The translations under genes were made by a program, and so were the position numbers. Source: CAVVEQ01 sp963804865 (lineage in GTDB: Bacteria > Chloroflexota > Anaerolineae > Anaerolineales > Anaerolineaceae). From it: DNA of 64,000 bases. The DNA lies in the NCBI GenBank assembly GCA_963804865.1, contig CAWDSH010000042.1:186001-250000 (forward strand), read 5' to 3'. Positions 15,941-25,562 of this stretch are shown one piece after another; position 1 is the first letter of the stretch; each line of letters opens with the position of its first letter. The notes beneath the pieces were generated by a model. It worked only from the letters and a program-made list of their open reading frames with translations. It did no database searches and was not told the origin of the DNA.

Positions 15941-16864
15941 TTTCTTTTTTCGGAACCATTTGTTTATTTTGGACTGTACTTGTTGTAAACGATGATGAAC
16001 CGGGCGTTGTGTAAATTGATCCACAAAGTGCCTTGCCGCTGCCTCAAGACTGACTTCGTGTTGGTATTCCTCCTGGAGATACCAGCGGTGCTCGATGATC
16101 CACAGGTAAAGGTCAGCCTCGGTGCGATCAGGGAATTCATCCAGAATCTTCTTCTTACGGATTATTCTAGCCAGGGGTTCATAGATCAAATCGTACCAAT
16201 CAAGAACTGCTTCATCAATAGAAATTTCACGGCCGGATTCTTCTCCCAAAAACCAGCGGTGAACTTGAATATGCTCCATCAGTTTCTGGTATTGGCAGCA
16301 GATCGATAATTGAATCCTGGCTCGAGGACGAAACTCCGAAAGCCGCGTTTGTTCAAGGAATTCACTCTCTTCCTGCAGCATGACCATTTTTTCAACATCC
16401 ATATCGGGAGTCACTGAAACGGGGATATCCAATTCAATGACCAGTGCGTCGATAAAAGCAGCTCCTTTTTGCCTTGCCACCGATACGCGGTGATTTCCAT
16501 CTTTCACGAAATACAACTCGCCAATTTTAAATACTTCAATGGGAGGGAGGATCACATCTTGCAGGTGGGCTACATCAATATTTTCCCATCGATCCCGGGT
16601 GTGTGTTTGGCGCGGGAGAAAAGCGCGGTCAAAATCATGATAACGATTCACACTTCCCACGATCTGATTTACAGGTACTTCCTTCACGCCTATGTAATGT
16701 TGTCCTTTAATGGGAAGAACTTTTCGGATTTCGTCGAATGGAAGTAATTCATTCTTGTTTTTCGTAATCCAACTTAACACAGAGCGCCAGAATCCTTTTT
16801 GGTACGCATCGTTAAATTCTTCGTGCGCCTGGATACGGATTTCGTGAGATTCTCTATTTTCCAT
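15938..16864 (-). CDS. ParB/sulfiredoxin-like domain protein
   Basis: The 308-aa protein has a ParB/Srx-like nucleotide-binding motif near residues 118-133 (FVKDGNHRVSVARQKG), preceded by ILPPIEVFKIGELY, the usual beta-strand context of this fold. The C-terminal half is charged and helical and contains two copies of a similar pattern: LMEHIQVHRWFLGEE...EISIDEAVLDWYD, and later WIIEHRWYLQEEYQHEVSLEAAARHFVD. This is an internal repeat that may be a pair of helical protein-binding units. No DNA-binding domain is obvious, so chromosome partitioning is unlikely. It is 24 nt downstream of the phosphoesterase gene, possibly in one operon. Confidence 0.68.
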   Translation of the reverse strand: MENRESHEIRIQAHEEFNDAYQKGFWRSVLSWITKNKNELLPFDEIRKVLPIKGQHYIGVKEVPVNQIVGSVNRYHDFDRAFLPRQTHTRDRWENIDVAHLQDVILPPIEVFKIGELYFVKDGNHRVSVARQKGAAFIDALVIELDIPVSVTPDMDVEKMVMLQEESEFLEQTRLSEFRPRARIQLSICCQYQKLMEHIQVHRWFLGEESGREISIDEAVLDWYDLIYEPLARIIRKKKILDEFPDRTEADLYLWIIEHRWYLQEEYQHEVSLEAAARHFVDQFTQRPVHHRLQQVQSKINKWFRKKK

Positions 16865-16888
16865 GACTCTAATAACCCTTGATTGTAT

Positions 16889-17530
16889 TTAGCAGATACG
16901 TTCACCGGGAAGCGTGATCACACGGTAACCATAAGTATTCATGACTATTGTTTTCCCGATCTGAGTTTCTATGGTTGCATCATGCCTGTAAACATGTATG
17001 TGACCATGCAGATGATAAAGAGGTTGGAAGACTTTATCCAGCCAGAGGAATGCCTTGATTCCCATGTGCGGTCTATCGCTACAATCATGGATTTTCCATG
17101 GGGGTGAGTGGGACACAAAAATATCCAGGTACCGGCCGTATCGAATTTTATTGATCAATAATCCAGGAATTAGACCAATGACGTTTAACCACATGTCACC
17201 CTGTGAATATTGATGTGGGCCGAAATTATAGAGAATGCTGCCCTCTATACCGGCGAGAAGTATCCCGGAGCAATCGTGAATTACATTTCGGTGCAGGTTG
17301 GTTGCCCCCCATATTGAGGTCTGCCTGGCACCATCCGCACGATCTAGCCGGAAAGCATGATTGCCCAGCACATAGTACATGGGAACATCCAGAGCGTTGA
17401 TGATGTATTCCAGGTAATTGAATTGCAGATCGCCGCAGCTGATGATGAGATCTACGTCTTTAAACCGTGAACGCACGCCTGGGCTATGGATTAATCCCAC
17501 CTCTGTATCACTGACAGCCAGGATCTTCAT
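16889..17530 (-). CDS. Calcineurin-like metallophosphoesterase
   Basis: The 213-aa protein has the metallophosphoesterase metal-site series: SDTE (residues 7-10), CGDL, LGNHAF, VSHSPPW and HGHIHVY. The first motif normally reads DxH; here the His is Glu10 (D-T-E), a substitution that may alter metal choice. A DGAR...TNLH insertion follows the GNH motif. The family includes nucleotidases and phosphodiesterases, so the substrate cannot be named. It is followed by the ParB-like gene and preceded by acpS at 33 nt, so the minus-strand run M16-M16-acpS-phosphoesterase-ParB-like may be one transcript. Confidence 0.82.
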   Translation of the reverse strand: MKILAVSDTEVGLIHSPGVRSRFKDVDLIISCGDLQFNYLEYIINALDVPMYYVLGNHAFRLDRADGARQTSIWGATNLHRNVIHDCSGILLAGIEGSILYNFGPHQYSQGDMWLNVIGLIPGLLINKIRYGRYLDIFVSHSPPWKIHDCSDRPHMGIKAFLWLDKVFQPLYHLHGHIHVYRHDATIETQIGKTIVMNTYGYRVITLPGERIC

Positions 17531-17563
17531 CTTACTCGGTACTTTCTTGTTTTACTGCATTAT

Positions 17564-17947
17564 TCATTTACTGGTGATTTCAGATCCGATGGCAACCGCC
17601 ACAGCTGCAGCCAGGTCGCCGCTGTCTGTGATGCTTATTGACCATTCTTTTAGACCGAGCAGATCTGCAAATTGCTGTGCTTTCCCATAAAGGTGTAATA
17701 TCGGTTCTCCCCAGGCACCCGAGATAGTCTCCACGTCTTTCCAATTGACTTTTCCGATGCCGGTACCAAGCGCTTTGACCACTGCCTCTTTTACTGCAAA
17801 TCGCCCCGAAAGCGCTTGATCTGAGTCACCGCATTCTAGTATTTCCTGTTTGGTGAAAACTCTTTCTAGAAAACGCCCCCTGATTTTCGGATTGATCTCT
17901 TTAAGCCGGTGTATCTCAACCAGGTCTATGCCTGTCCTCACGATCAT
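17564..17947 (-). CDS. acpS: Holo-[acyl-carrier-protein] synthase
   Basis: The 127-aa enzyme transfers 4'-phosphopantetheine from CoA to the serine of acyl carrier protein. Family motifs are clear: GIDLVEIHRL at residues 6-15 with the Mg-binding Asp8, and RFAVKEAVVKALGTGIG (residues 49-65) with the second metal ligand Glu. ITDSGDLAAAVAVA sits near the end, where S-H-S/D is usual. The length is typical. Its ATG overlaps the stop of the M16-type gene by 4 nt, so they are coupled. Confidence 0.93.
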   Translation of the reverse strand: MIVRTGIDLVEIHRLKEINPKIRGRFLERVFTKQEILECGDSDQALSGRFAVKEAVVKALGTGIGKVNWKDVETISGAWGEPILHLYGKAQQFADLLGLKEWSISITDSGDLAAAVAVAIGSEITSK

Positions 17948-19267
17948 TTTACTTTTCCTTTGGATGGATGCTGTTTGACCAGGGGCGGTCCGGAACTGAC
18001 AATAACCAGTTTTTCAGTGTCCAGGTATCTTCGGGCAATTGCCAGGATTGCTTCCGGCGTAACTGCGTGGACCTTGTCAGGGTATTCACGGTAGTAATCC
18101 AAACCCAGCTGATACCTCTCCAAGTTAAGTAATGCAGAAGCAACCCCGGCGTTGGATTCCATCGAAAGTGGCAGCCGGCCAATAAAATTCGCTTTGCTGT
18201 CTCCCAACTCTTCTTTTGTGACCTTCTCGGAGATGAAGCGGTTGAGTTCCTGTTCGATCAGCTTGATGGCACGATATAGGTTTTTTGGATTGACTCCTGC
18301 TGTCACTTCCCAGGTTCCAATCTCGATGCCGCAGTTAAGGCTTGTCGAAGCATGATACGCAAGACCGGATTGTTCCCGGACAACATCACCAATACGTCCC
18401 ATCATGCCAAATTGACCCAGGATGTTATTTCCTAATGAGGCAGGCAGAAAGTCTTCTGATGTCCGTTTGGGTCCCAGTGTCCCCAGGATCAGGTCAGTCT
18501 GCGTTTTTCCCGGAAGGGATAGGTGTTTGCGGTTTCTTCGCGCAGGTGGTTTGATTGCAGGCAACCTGGGTTGATCGGGCTGGCTTGGGATTAACCCAAT
18601 CTCCCAGCACTTTTGAAATTTGGTCAAACGCTTCAGGCGCGCTGATGGCTCCAACCGCGATCATCACCATGCCCTTGGGACCAAAATGCGACGTATGAAA
18701 ATCCTGTAGATCTGCCCGGGAAATATACTGGATCGTTTCCGGGTGACCATCCTCAGGTCGGGCAAAAGGATGTCCTTTAAACAGGATTTCATCGAATTTC
18801 AAGGCAACCAGTTCCGCGGTATCCTGGGCGCGGATTGCCAATCCGGTCATTAATTGAGCACGCAGCTTCTCAATCTGGGCGGACGGAAATATTGGATTTC
18901 GCAGGCATTCGGAGAGGAGGGTAAGCAGCAATGGCAGGTCTTCCACCAGGGATCTCCCGCTGAAGGCAGTGGTCAACGCGCTGGCGCTGAATCCAAGGCT
19001 GGCCCCGACAGTTTCAAGTGAATCGTATATTTCCTGAAAGGACTTTTGGTGCGTCCCGCGCATCAATCCGACCGAAGTGAAATAAGCCAATCCCAGTTTT
19101 TCATCGCTGTCAAACACACTACCGGCATTCAAGTATCCTGTGACGACAACGGAAGGACTGTTGTAATTACTCCGCACCAGGATGGTGATGCCGTTATCCA
19201 GTACCATTCGGCTGATATCATCCGCGCCGGGAAGTGACTTGAGATTCTCAACCTGCAAGGCTCTCAT
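17944..19267 (-). CDS. M16-family peptidase homologue without zinc site (frameshifted)
   Basis: Removing one base gives a 440-aa M16-fold protein. The N-terminal part (GYLNAGSVFDSDEKLGLAYFTSVGLMRGT) aligns with the catalytic region of M16 peptidases, but HxxEH is replaced by YFTSV, so it is an inactive partner like those that pair with an active subunit. The C-terminal part has GRIGDVVREQSGLAYHASTSL, the usual M16 signature. The reading frame breaks at about 18587-18589, where a G-run (CCC on the coding strand) appears one base too long: frame one reads DWVNPKPAR and the other GLIPSQPDQ. Its ATG overlaps the active partner's stop (ATGA at 19264-19267). The break is probably a sequence error. 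Confidence 0.8.
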
Positions 19268-20562
19268 GCCCTCGCCTTCCTTTTCCCGGGGTGGTAAATA
19301 CCGATCACGCGCCGTTCAGGTTGTAAATAATCCTGAGCCACCTTCTGAATCTTTTCCGGCGTGGTTTTTTGAAGAGATTCGACGAAATTCAGGAACCAAT
19401 CATAGGATGCAAACATTTCTGCATATCCCAACCAGAAAGCCTGGTTGGTAATATTTTCACTTCCATAGGCAAAGAGCGCCTTCGCCTGTTTGACTGCGCG
19501 ATGAATATCTTCTTCTGATACCACGTGCTCCTGCAGGCGCAGGATTTCATCATCGATGACTCGCAGGACGTCCGCGGGCTTTTTCTTAGGATTTACAGTG
19601 ACGGTTATTTCATATAAGAAGGGATCTATGGTGGCCTGCAATCCACCGTTCATCCCTGTTGCGATTTCACGTTCAACCAATGACCGGTAAAGGCGACTGG
19701 TTTTATTTGAGATCCCAGCGCCGCCAAACATATTCAAGCTGCTGGGACCCGTCAGTAGGGAATCAAGGACCGAGAAGGTGAAGAAATCTTGCGACGATCC
19801 CTGTGGAGCTCGGTAGGCGATGATCATAAAGGTTGTATCGCCATGTCCTTCGATGATTTCCCGTTTTTCCCCATTTGTAGAAAGAGCACCTGAAACCGGG
19901 TGGGGTGGTGGCTCACCCGCTGGGATTTCTCCATATAATTCTTCAACCCTCTCCAACATCTTTCCCGCATGAAAATCTCCCGCCAGGGTGACAACGGCGT
20001 TATTGGGAATGTAGTAACGACAATAATGCTGGTAAAGGTCATCGCGGGTGATCGTTCTTAGATCGGCCAGGTCTCCGATCACCTCATAATGGTAGGGATG
20101 GTTGACAAATGATGATGACTGGACAGCCTCACTCAGCTTGAACAGCGGTTCGTTTTCACTTCCCTCTCTCTCGGAAATGATAACCGTCCGTTCAGATTCC
20201 ACCTCTTCGGACTTAAAAAGACTGTTGCGCATCCGGTCAGCTTCCAATCGCATACCAAGATCGATTTTGTCAGCCGGCATGGTTTCAAAATAGGTGGTCC
20301 AATCCAGGTAGGTGAAAGCGTTCCAAACTCCACCTTCGCGCGAGATGGCTTTATCCATTTTGCTCGCCGGGAAATCCGGTGTCCCCTTGAACTGCATGTG
20401 CTCCACCCAGTGCGAAAGGCCGGTTTTACCGGGCAATTCATCCCGTGAACCAACCCGGTACCAGACCCAGTGGCTGATGATTGGCGCTGTGTGGATTTCT
20501 TTCAGCCTGATGGTCAGGCCGTTGGATAGCTTTTTTTCGATGAGTGGTGCAGTTTCAATCAT
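19264..20562 (-). CDS. M16-family zinc peptidase, active subunit
   Basis: The 432-aa protein has the inverted zinc motif HxxEH at residues 51-55 (GLSHWVEHMQFKGT), and the third ligand region ESERTVIISEREGSENEP about 75 residues on. LYRSLVEREIATGMNGG and later YGSENITNQAFWLGYAEMF follow in the second M16 lobe. No signal peptide is visible, so it acts in the cytoplasm. M16 peptidases of this type cleave small peptides or presequence-like substrates in a closed chamber formed by two subunits. The next gene, overlapping by 4 nt, is a zinc-site-less M16 homologue, so the two likely form a heterodimer. Confidence 0.92.
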   Translation of the reverse strand: MIETAPLIEKKLSNGLTIRLKEIHTAPIISHWVWYRVGSRDELPGKTGLSHWVEHMQFKGTPDFPASKMDKAISREGGVWNAFTYLDWTTYFETMPADKIDLGMRLEADRMRNSLFKSEEVESERTVIISEREGSENEPLFKLSEAVQSSSFVNHPYHYEVIGDLADLRTITRDDLYQHYCRYYIPNNAVVTLAGDFHAGKMLERVEELYGEIPAGEPPPHPVSGALSTNGEKREIIEGHGDTTFMIIAYRAPQGSSQDFFTFSVLDSLLTGPSSLNMFGGAGISNKTSRLYRSLVEREIATGMNGGLQATIDPFLYEITVTVNPKKKPADVLRVIDDEILRLQEHVVSEEDIHRAVKQAKALFAYGSENITNQAFWLGYAEMFASYDWFLNFVESLQKTTPEKIQKVAQDYLQPERRVIGIYHPGKRKARA

Positions 20563-20769
20563 TGAATTTTAAAAACCTTTAAATCACCTTTTTGTAGAAA
20601 TAACGCTCCAGTATACCTGTTCAAATAGTTGGTTGGCATCCATAAGTATGGTATTGAATATAGCATAGAGTGTCCCAAATGCAATTTGATGGACAGCCTT
20701 GAAATTGATATGCAGCTGTGTTGATTCTTGGGTAAACTTAATAAAATATGTGCTGAAGGAGCCCAAAAA

Positions 20770-22107
20770 ATGCCAAAAGCAGATGATTATTTTGTTGCAG
20801 TAATTGGTGCCGGTCCGGCAGGATTATTTGGCGCCTTTGAATTGGCCAGCCAGGGTGCCCAGGTGGTGCTTTTCAATCGCGATATCAAACCGGGTGGATT
20901 GGCGGAGTATGGCGTTTATCCAACAAAATATCGTCTCAAGCAGGGGCTGCGGGCGCAGTTCCGCACCATCCTTTCCATGCAGGGTATTGAATATTGCGGG
21001 AACGTGACCATTGGCGAGCAAGGCGATATCCGCCTGGCAGAGCTGAATGATTTAGGCTTTCACGCGGTCCTTGTGACCACCGGGGCACAGGGGATCAAAT
21101 GGCTCGGACTACCGGGTGAGGACCTGGAAGGGGTCATCCATGCCAAGGACCTGGTGTACTACTACAATATGCTGCCGCCATTCAGTGGAAGAAAATTTCC
21201 CTTCGGGCGCCGGGTTGCGATTATCGGTGTGGGAAACGTAATGGTGGATATTGCCCGCTTCCTGATCGAAGAAGGCATCGCGGATGAGATCACTGCCATC
21301 GCGCGGCGCGGACCTGCAGAGATTAAATTCGATAAAAAAGAACTTGCCTCCGTTATTTCCAACCTGGATGTAACATCATATCAGAAGGAGGTCGAATCCG
21401 CGTCGGAATTGATGATTTCCATGGGTGAGGATCCGAAATCTGCCATGCAGTATATCCAAGAAAGCATAGCCCTTTCTGAACCTGGACCGCGAAAAGCCCA
21501 TATGACTTTCCGTTTTCTTCGATCTCACAAAAAAATACTGGGCAACGGAAATGGGAGGGTGTCTGGATTACTGCTGGAGGAAAATACCCTGGTAAAGGAG
21601 AATGGCGAGATCAGGGCGAAGGGTACTGGCAAGCAGGAAGAACTGGCTGTGGATACCGTTATTTATGCCATCGGCGATAAGGTTGATGAGAACTTTGGGC
21701 TTCCGGTGGCGGGATTGGAATTTCACAAGAACCCCAATCCCCGCTTCCCGATCGATAACACATCCTTTGAACTATTGGATCCGATGAAAGGTCAACCCAT
21801 CGAAAACACATTTGTGGCTGGCTGGGCACGCATCGTCAGCAAGGGTCAAGTGGGTATCGCGCATAAAGATGGAGTTAATGCCGCACGTTCAGTCCTGGAG
21901 TATCTGGATTCCCGCAAGGACTGGCCGGCATGGTCATTTGCCGCTTTCCATAAACGCCTGGCTGAAATTGATAAACCCGTGGTGGGTGCCAGGGATTTGA
22001 TCAAATTATCGAATTTGGAAGAGAAGCTGGCTGAGGAAAAGGGATTGCCGGAGTATAAATTCAGCACCAATGATGAGATGCTGAGAGCGGCAGGATATCA
22101 GGTTTAG
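20770..22107 (+). CDS. FAD-dependent pyridine nucleotide oxidoreductase (ferredoxin-NADP reductase-like)
   Basis: The 445-aa flavoprotein has an N-terminal FAD Rossmann motif VIGAGPAGLFGAFELASQG, then RDIKPGGLAEYGVYPTKYRLK, which is like adrenodoxin reductase-type ferredoxin-NADP reductases and the small subunit of glutamate synthase. A second nucleotide motif, VAIIGVGNVMVDIARFLIEEG, binds NAD(P). There is no N-terminal Fe-S domain. It likely moves electrons between NADPH and a ferredoxin; the partner is not adjacent. ATG 20770 is chosen because AAGGAG is 8 nt upstream; an in-frame TTG at 20728 is not supported. It is convergent with the membrane gene, with a 4-nt overlap of the 3' ends. Confidence 0.87.
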   Translation: MPKADDYFVAVIGAGPAGLFGAFELASQGAQVVLFNRDIKPGGLAEYGVYPTKYRLKQGLRAQFRTILSMQGIEYCGNVTIGEQGDIRLAELNDLGFHAVLVTTGAQGIKWLGLPGEDLEGVIHAKDLVYYYNMLPPFSGRKFPFGRRVAIIGVGNVMVDIARFLIEEGIADEITAIARRGPAEIKFDKKELASVISNLDVTSYQKEVESASELMISMGEDPKSAMQYIQESIALSEPGPRKAHMTFRFLRSHKKILGNGNGRVSGLLLEENTLVKENGEIRAKGTGKQEELAVDTVIYAIGDKVDENFGLPVAGLEFHKNPNPRFPIDNTSFELLDPMKGQPIENTFVAGWARIVSKGQVGIAHKDGVNAARSVLEYLDSRKDWPAWSFAAFHKRLAEIDKPVVGARDLIKLSNLEEKLAEEKGLPEYKFSTNDEMLRAAGYQV

Positions 22108-22616
22108 TTTTTCCTGGCAGGAGGATTTTTTAGCTCGGAATCCATCGAATACGGGATCAGCATTAGCAGCCCGATGGCGATCATCAGTTCACCGAACAGC
22201 ACACCGATGGACTGCCATTTTCCGAAATAGGGAATGCCCGGTAGCGGGTGACTTCCAAATCCGAATACATCCGCCATTCCGGTAAAGACGCAGATAACGT
22301 AACCGGTCGCAACAAACCGCAGCCCAAAATCGGCCGAAATACTGGGTGGTCGGTTTTTCCATAACGCCATCAATCCAATGTAACCCCCAATGCAGATGAG
22401 TGCCAATCCCACCAGGAAAACCGCTATCTGCACAAAGCCGATCACCGGGCTTCGATCCAGAGAAAATATGCCCGGTTTTGCTCCTAAAAGAAAAAGCACG
22501 AATCCAACCAATGTGGCGGTAAGTCCGTATCGGACACGTCTTTTGGAATATCTCAGGTGGGGAGAGGTCTCTTGTTCCAAACCTGCGGAAAGTTGACCCT
22601 TGGTATTGGCTGTCAT
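22104..22616 (-). CDS. Four-helix membrane protein coupled to the M19 gene
   Basis: The 170-aa product starts MTANTKGQLSAG, then has about 30 soluble residues and four membrane helices: GLTATLVGFVLFLLGAK, IAVFLVGLALICIGGYIGL, FVATGYVICVFTGMADVFGFG and LFGELMIAIGLLMLIPYSM. No domain was recognised. The ATG overlaps the M19 stop codon (ATGA at 22613-22616), so it is translated with the dipeptidase gene. In the given sequence a frameshift in the M19 gene runs reading straight into this frame, which falsely fuses the two. Confidence 0.65.
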   Translation of the reverse strand: MTANTKGQLSAGLEQETSPHLRYSKRRVRYGLTATLVGFVLFLLGAKPGIFSLDRSPVIGFVQIAVFLVGLALICIGGYIGLMALWKNRPPSISADFGLRFVATGYVICVFTGMADVFGFGSHPLPGIPYFGKWQSIGVLFGELMIAIGLLMLIPYSMDSELKNPPARKN

Positions 22617-23712
22617 TCTGGTAATGCGGTTTCCAGGAATCGTTTCCAGTTCAAACCTAGTATAGCAGCAATATCCGCATCGCGGTAGCCGTGCACTGAC
22701 GAGCAGGGCGTCGATCTTTTGCAGATCCGCGATGGTATCGATTTCCGGGGGCGTGGATTGCAGACCAAATCCCCCGTCGAAATCCGATCCGATACCGGTG
22801 TGGGCTGCACTGCCGGTGAGCTGGCAGATATGATCGATCTGCGCGATGACCAGCTCCAGGGGAGCCAGGTCGCGCGATTGTATTGGGGTCCAGCCATTGA
22901 CCAGGAAACGGTTGTAGGGCACCACGCCTACCACGCCGCCGCGCTCCGCAAGCCGGAGGATGGTCTCATCGGTGAAATGACGCGGGCTGCTGGCACCCTT
23001 GACCATGCTCAGGGCATTGCCGTGCGTTGCGATCACCTTTCCCTGGTAGAGATCGAGCGCTTCCAGCGCGGAATCGGGGGACATGTGCGAGATATCCAGG
23101 ATGAATCCCGATCCCGCCATGTGCTCCAGGAGCTGCCGACCTTCCGGTGTGAATCTTCCCGGTTGCTTGGTGCCGCCGCAGAAACGCGTCCCCGCCCATA
23201 CCGGTCCAACAATGCGCACTCCGGCTTCCCACCAGTCTTCTATCTCCGCGGGATCATCCAGTCCTTCAGCGCCTTCCATGAGTGGGATGATACCCACCGG
23301 GTGTGTGCGATCGGGATAATCCGCCGCTTCATTTTCCCAGGGACCCAGTACTTGCTTCAGGTCGCTGCGGGTTGAGATCAAGCGGAACATATCCGGGTTT
23401 GAGTCACAAAGCTCGCGGTAGAGATCCATCTGCTTGTGATAGATCAGCCCTGGCTTCGGAAGCGTTGTCATAGGACGTTTTATCCCAGCCGCCGAGCTGG
23501 TACTGCCTGGGTGATGCGAACAATGTCCCGCAGATGACCGCGATCTGCCCCTTCTGGTATTCCGGCCAGCCGATCAGGGTGTCCTCGTTCAGAACAGGTA
23601 TTTGCGTCCCGGCTTCCAATTTGCGCGTTTCAGCCACCGACCGGCGGTAATCCCGCTGGAAGGTCATCATATTGGTCGCCAGGTCTTCGTGGGCATCAAT
23701 GATGAAATGCAT
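22613..23712 (-). CDS. M19-family dipeptidase (two frameshifts)
   Basis: With two single-base corrections this is a 365-aa membrane dipeptidase-type (M19) zinc enzyme that cleaves dipeptides, including some with D-residues. Zinc-site pieces are DAHED (residues 6-10), LMEGAEGLDD, ILDISHMSP and VIATHGNALSM. IGSDFDGGFG follows, and the C-terminus reads VHGYRDADIAAILGLNW. The frame breaks at about 23453 (ASEARADL versus EAGLIYHKQMDLYREL, one extra base) and again at about 22698 (DALLV before HGYRDADI, one extra base). The span of 1100 nt minus two bases gives 366 codons, a normal family length. These look like sequence errors. Confidence 0.82.
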
Positions 23713-23728
23713 AAGGGTTTCTCGTTAA

Positions 23729-23756
23729 AAAGCGCACCGGAAGCGGTGCGCTTTAT
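23729..23756 (-). terminator. Terminator of rpsA
   Basis: Stem AAAGCGCACC / GGTGCGCTTT with a 5-nt loop, with a T-run on the minus strand after the right arm. It ends the S1 gene, 17 nt past its stop, and separates it from the M19 gene. Confidence 0.85.
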
Positions 23757-23772
23757 TTTTTAGTGATCCAGC

Positions 23773-25413
23773 CTATTTTTCTTCGGTATCTGGTGTACTG
23801 GGAGCTTCCCCGGTTGGTTCAGATGGTTTAACATCTGTTTCTGTTGCTGTCTTTTTCTCAACCGTCTCAGCCTTTTTTTCGGCTTTGGGTTTCTTTTTCT
23901 TCTCTGCTGCCACCACTACTGGTTTAGCGGGTTTGTTTTCAGCGACAGGTTTTTCTTCAACCACCGAAACTTTAAGCTCTTCAGGTTTATTTTCAATTTC
24001 AGGTTTGGCGATCGCTTCAGGAACTTCTAGCGCAGCAGGCTTGACTTCATCAACAGGTTTTACTTCAGCTACGGGAACCTCGGGTTCGGCTGGTTTGGCT
24101 TCCTCAACGGTTTTTTCCACAGTCGCGGGAACTACAGTTTCGATGGGTTTCACTTCCTCCGCTGGTTTATCAACAGCTTTGGGAGCCTCAACCTTTTGTT
24201 CTGATTCGCCTTCGCTCATTACTTCTTCAAGCGTCTGCCAGTCCATATCGGCGTAGGCCATCGATTCCACCTTGCGCATGCTCAATCCGATGCGGTGGTT
24301 CTCGGGATCGATCTTGATCACCCGCAGGGTGACGGAATCACCTTCGTGCAGTATCTCCTTGGGGTGCTCGATGCGTTTCTCGCTGATCTCGGAGATATGG
24401 ATCAGGCCTTCAACGTCGTCTCCCAGCATGGCGAAAGCGCCAAATTTGGTCAGACGGGTGATGGTACCTTCCACAAGCTGCCCGATCTGGTATTTTGCTG
24501 ATTTATCGCCCCAGGGATCCTCAGTCAGCTGCCGGATCGAGAGGCCGATGCGTTTCTTTTCACGGTCGATGCTGATGACCTTTACTTTGACTTCCTGCCC
24601 CACCTTCAGCACTTCATTCGGGTGCTGGATGCGGTCCCAGGAAACCTCGGAAAGGTGCACCAGGCCATCCGCGCCGTTGATATTCACGAAGGCGCCAAAT
24701 TCTGCCAGGCTGGTCACACGCCCGCTGCGCGTTTCGCCTTCCTTGAGCTCGTTGATCACCAGGTCCTTGATCTGCTCGCGGGTTTCGGTGCTCGCGGCGC
24801 GCTCGGAAAGGATCAACCGGCGTCGTTCGCGATCGACCTCGATCACGCACACGTCGATTTCCTGGCCGATCATCTTGCCCCAGCGCTGTTCGGGGGTATC
24901 GCCGGAAACGGTCGCTCGGCGGGTGAGGCTGATCTGGGATGCGGGGATGAAGCCGCGCAGACTGCCCACCGGGGCGATCAAGCCGCCCTTGTTATATCCA
25001 ATGATCGAGCTGTGAACTGCCGCCTTGGATGCCAGCAGGTCTTCAACTTCCTTCCAGCCGACCTCTTCGCGTGCGCGGACATAAGAGAGAACGGTGTTGC
25101 CGTTCGAATCTTCGGGATTGATAACGTAGACCGGGATATCCTGACCGGTCTTCAGCTGCGCCAGCTCCTCGGAGGGGATCAGCTCGAATTCGCGACCGCT
25201 GATGATTCCTTCCGATTTACTGCCGATTCCGACCAGGATCTGGCCGGGGGTAATGCTGGCGATGGTACCCTGTTTGATCTCGCCGGCTTTGGGAAAATCA
25301 ATGCCCAGGCCTTCCGACTCCAGCAGTGAAGCCATGTTATTGGTGTTGCTATTATTCTGGTTCTCGTTCGGGTTGGTTTCGGGCGTGAGCCCTAGGGCAT
25401 CGTTCTGATCCAT
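23773..25413 (-). CDS. rpsA: 30S ribosomal protein S1 with long charged tail
   Basis: The 546-aa protein carries four S1 OB-fold domains (about residues 38-105, 125-200, 215-285 and 300-375). The last two match best: GRVTSLAEFGAFVNINGADGLVHLSEVSWDRI, and GTITRLTKFGAFAMLGDDVEGLIHISEIS. S1 binds mRNA on the small ribosomal subunit and helps initiation. After about residue 395 the tail is 150 residues of Pro/Glu/Lys/Val repeats (EVKPAALEVPE type) with basic KKKKPKAEKK near the end. ATG 25413 is taken because the earlier in-frame TTG overlaps the GGAG ribosome site. It is separate from secA by a 150-bp gap. Confidence 0.92.
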   Translation of the reverse strand: MDQNDALGLTPETNPNENQNNSNTNNMASLLESEGLGIDFPKAGEIKQGTIASITPGQILVGIGSKSEGIISGREFELIPSEELAQLKTGQDIPVYVINPEDSNGNTVLSYVRAREEVGWKEVEDLLASKAAVHSSIIGYNKGGLIAPVGSLRGFIPASQISLTRRATVSGDTPEQRWGKMIGQEIDVCVIEVDRERRRLILSERAASTETREQIKDLVINELKEGETRSGRVTSLAEFGAFVNINGADGLVHLSEVSWDRIQHPNEVLKVGQEVKVKVISIDREKKRIGLSIRQLTEDPWGDKSAKYQIGQLVEGTITRLTKFGAFAMLGDDVEGLIHISEISEKRIEHPKEILHEGDSVTLRVIKIDPENHRIGLSMRKVESMAYADMDWQTLEEVMSEGESEQKVEAPKAVDKPAEEVKPIETVVPATVEKTVEEAKPAEPEVPVAEVKPVDEVKPAALEVPEAIAKPEIENKPEELKVSVVEEKPVAENKPAKPVVVAAEKKKKPKAEKKAETVEKKTATETDVKPSEPTGEAPSTPDTEEK

Positions 25414-25521
25414 AGATGAAAAGTTCTCCAATGGTTTTTAGATTGGGTGATTATATCTGTAAATGAAGGGATTGACAAGCAGGGTGCCTGCCGAGCCCAT
25501 TTTTATACCACTAAAAGGGTG

Positions 25522-25542
25522 GACCTGCCTTGCGGGCAGGTC
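25522..25542 (-). terminator. Hairpin after secA
   Basis: Inverted repeat GACCTGCC / GGCAGGTC with a 5-nt loop, 21 nt past the secA stop. On the minus strand it is followed by ACCCTTTTA, a short T-run. Confidence 0.5.
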
Positions 25543-25562
25543 ATGCCGACCTTCGAGCCGCG

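Noticed and set aside
22104..23471. A single M19-membrane fusion protein
   Set aside because: The apparent fusion comes from a frameshift near 22698. The true M19 end (GYRDADIAAILG) is in another frame and overlaps the membrane gene start by ATGA.
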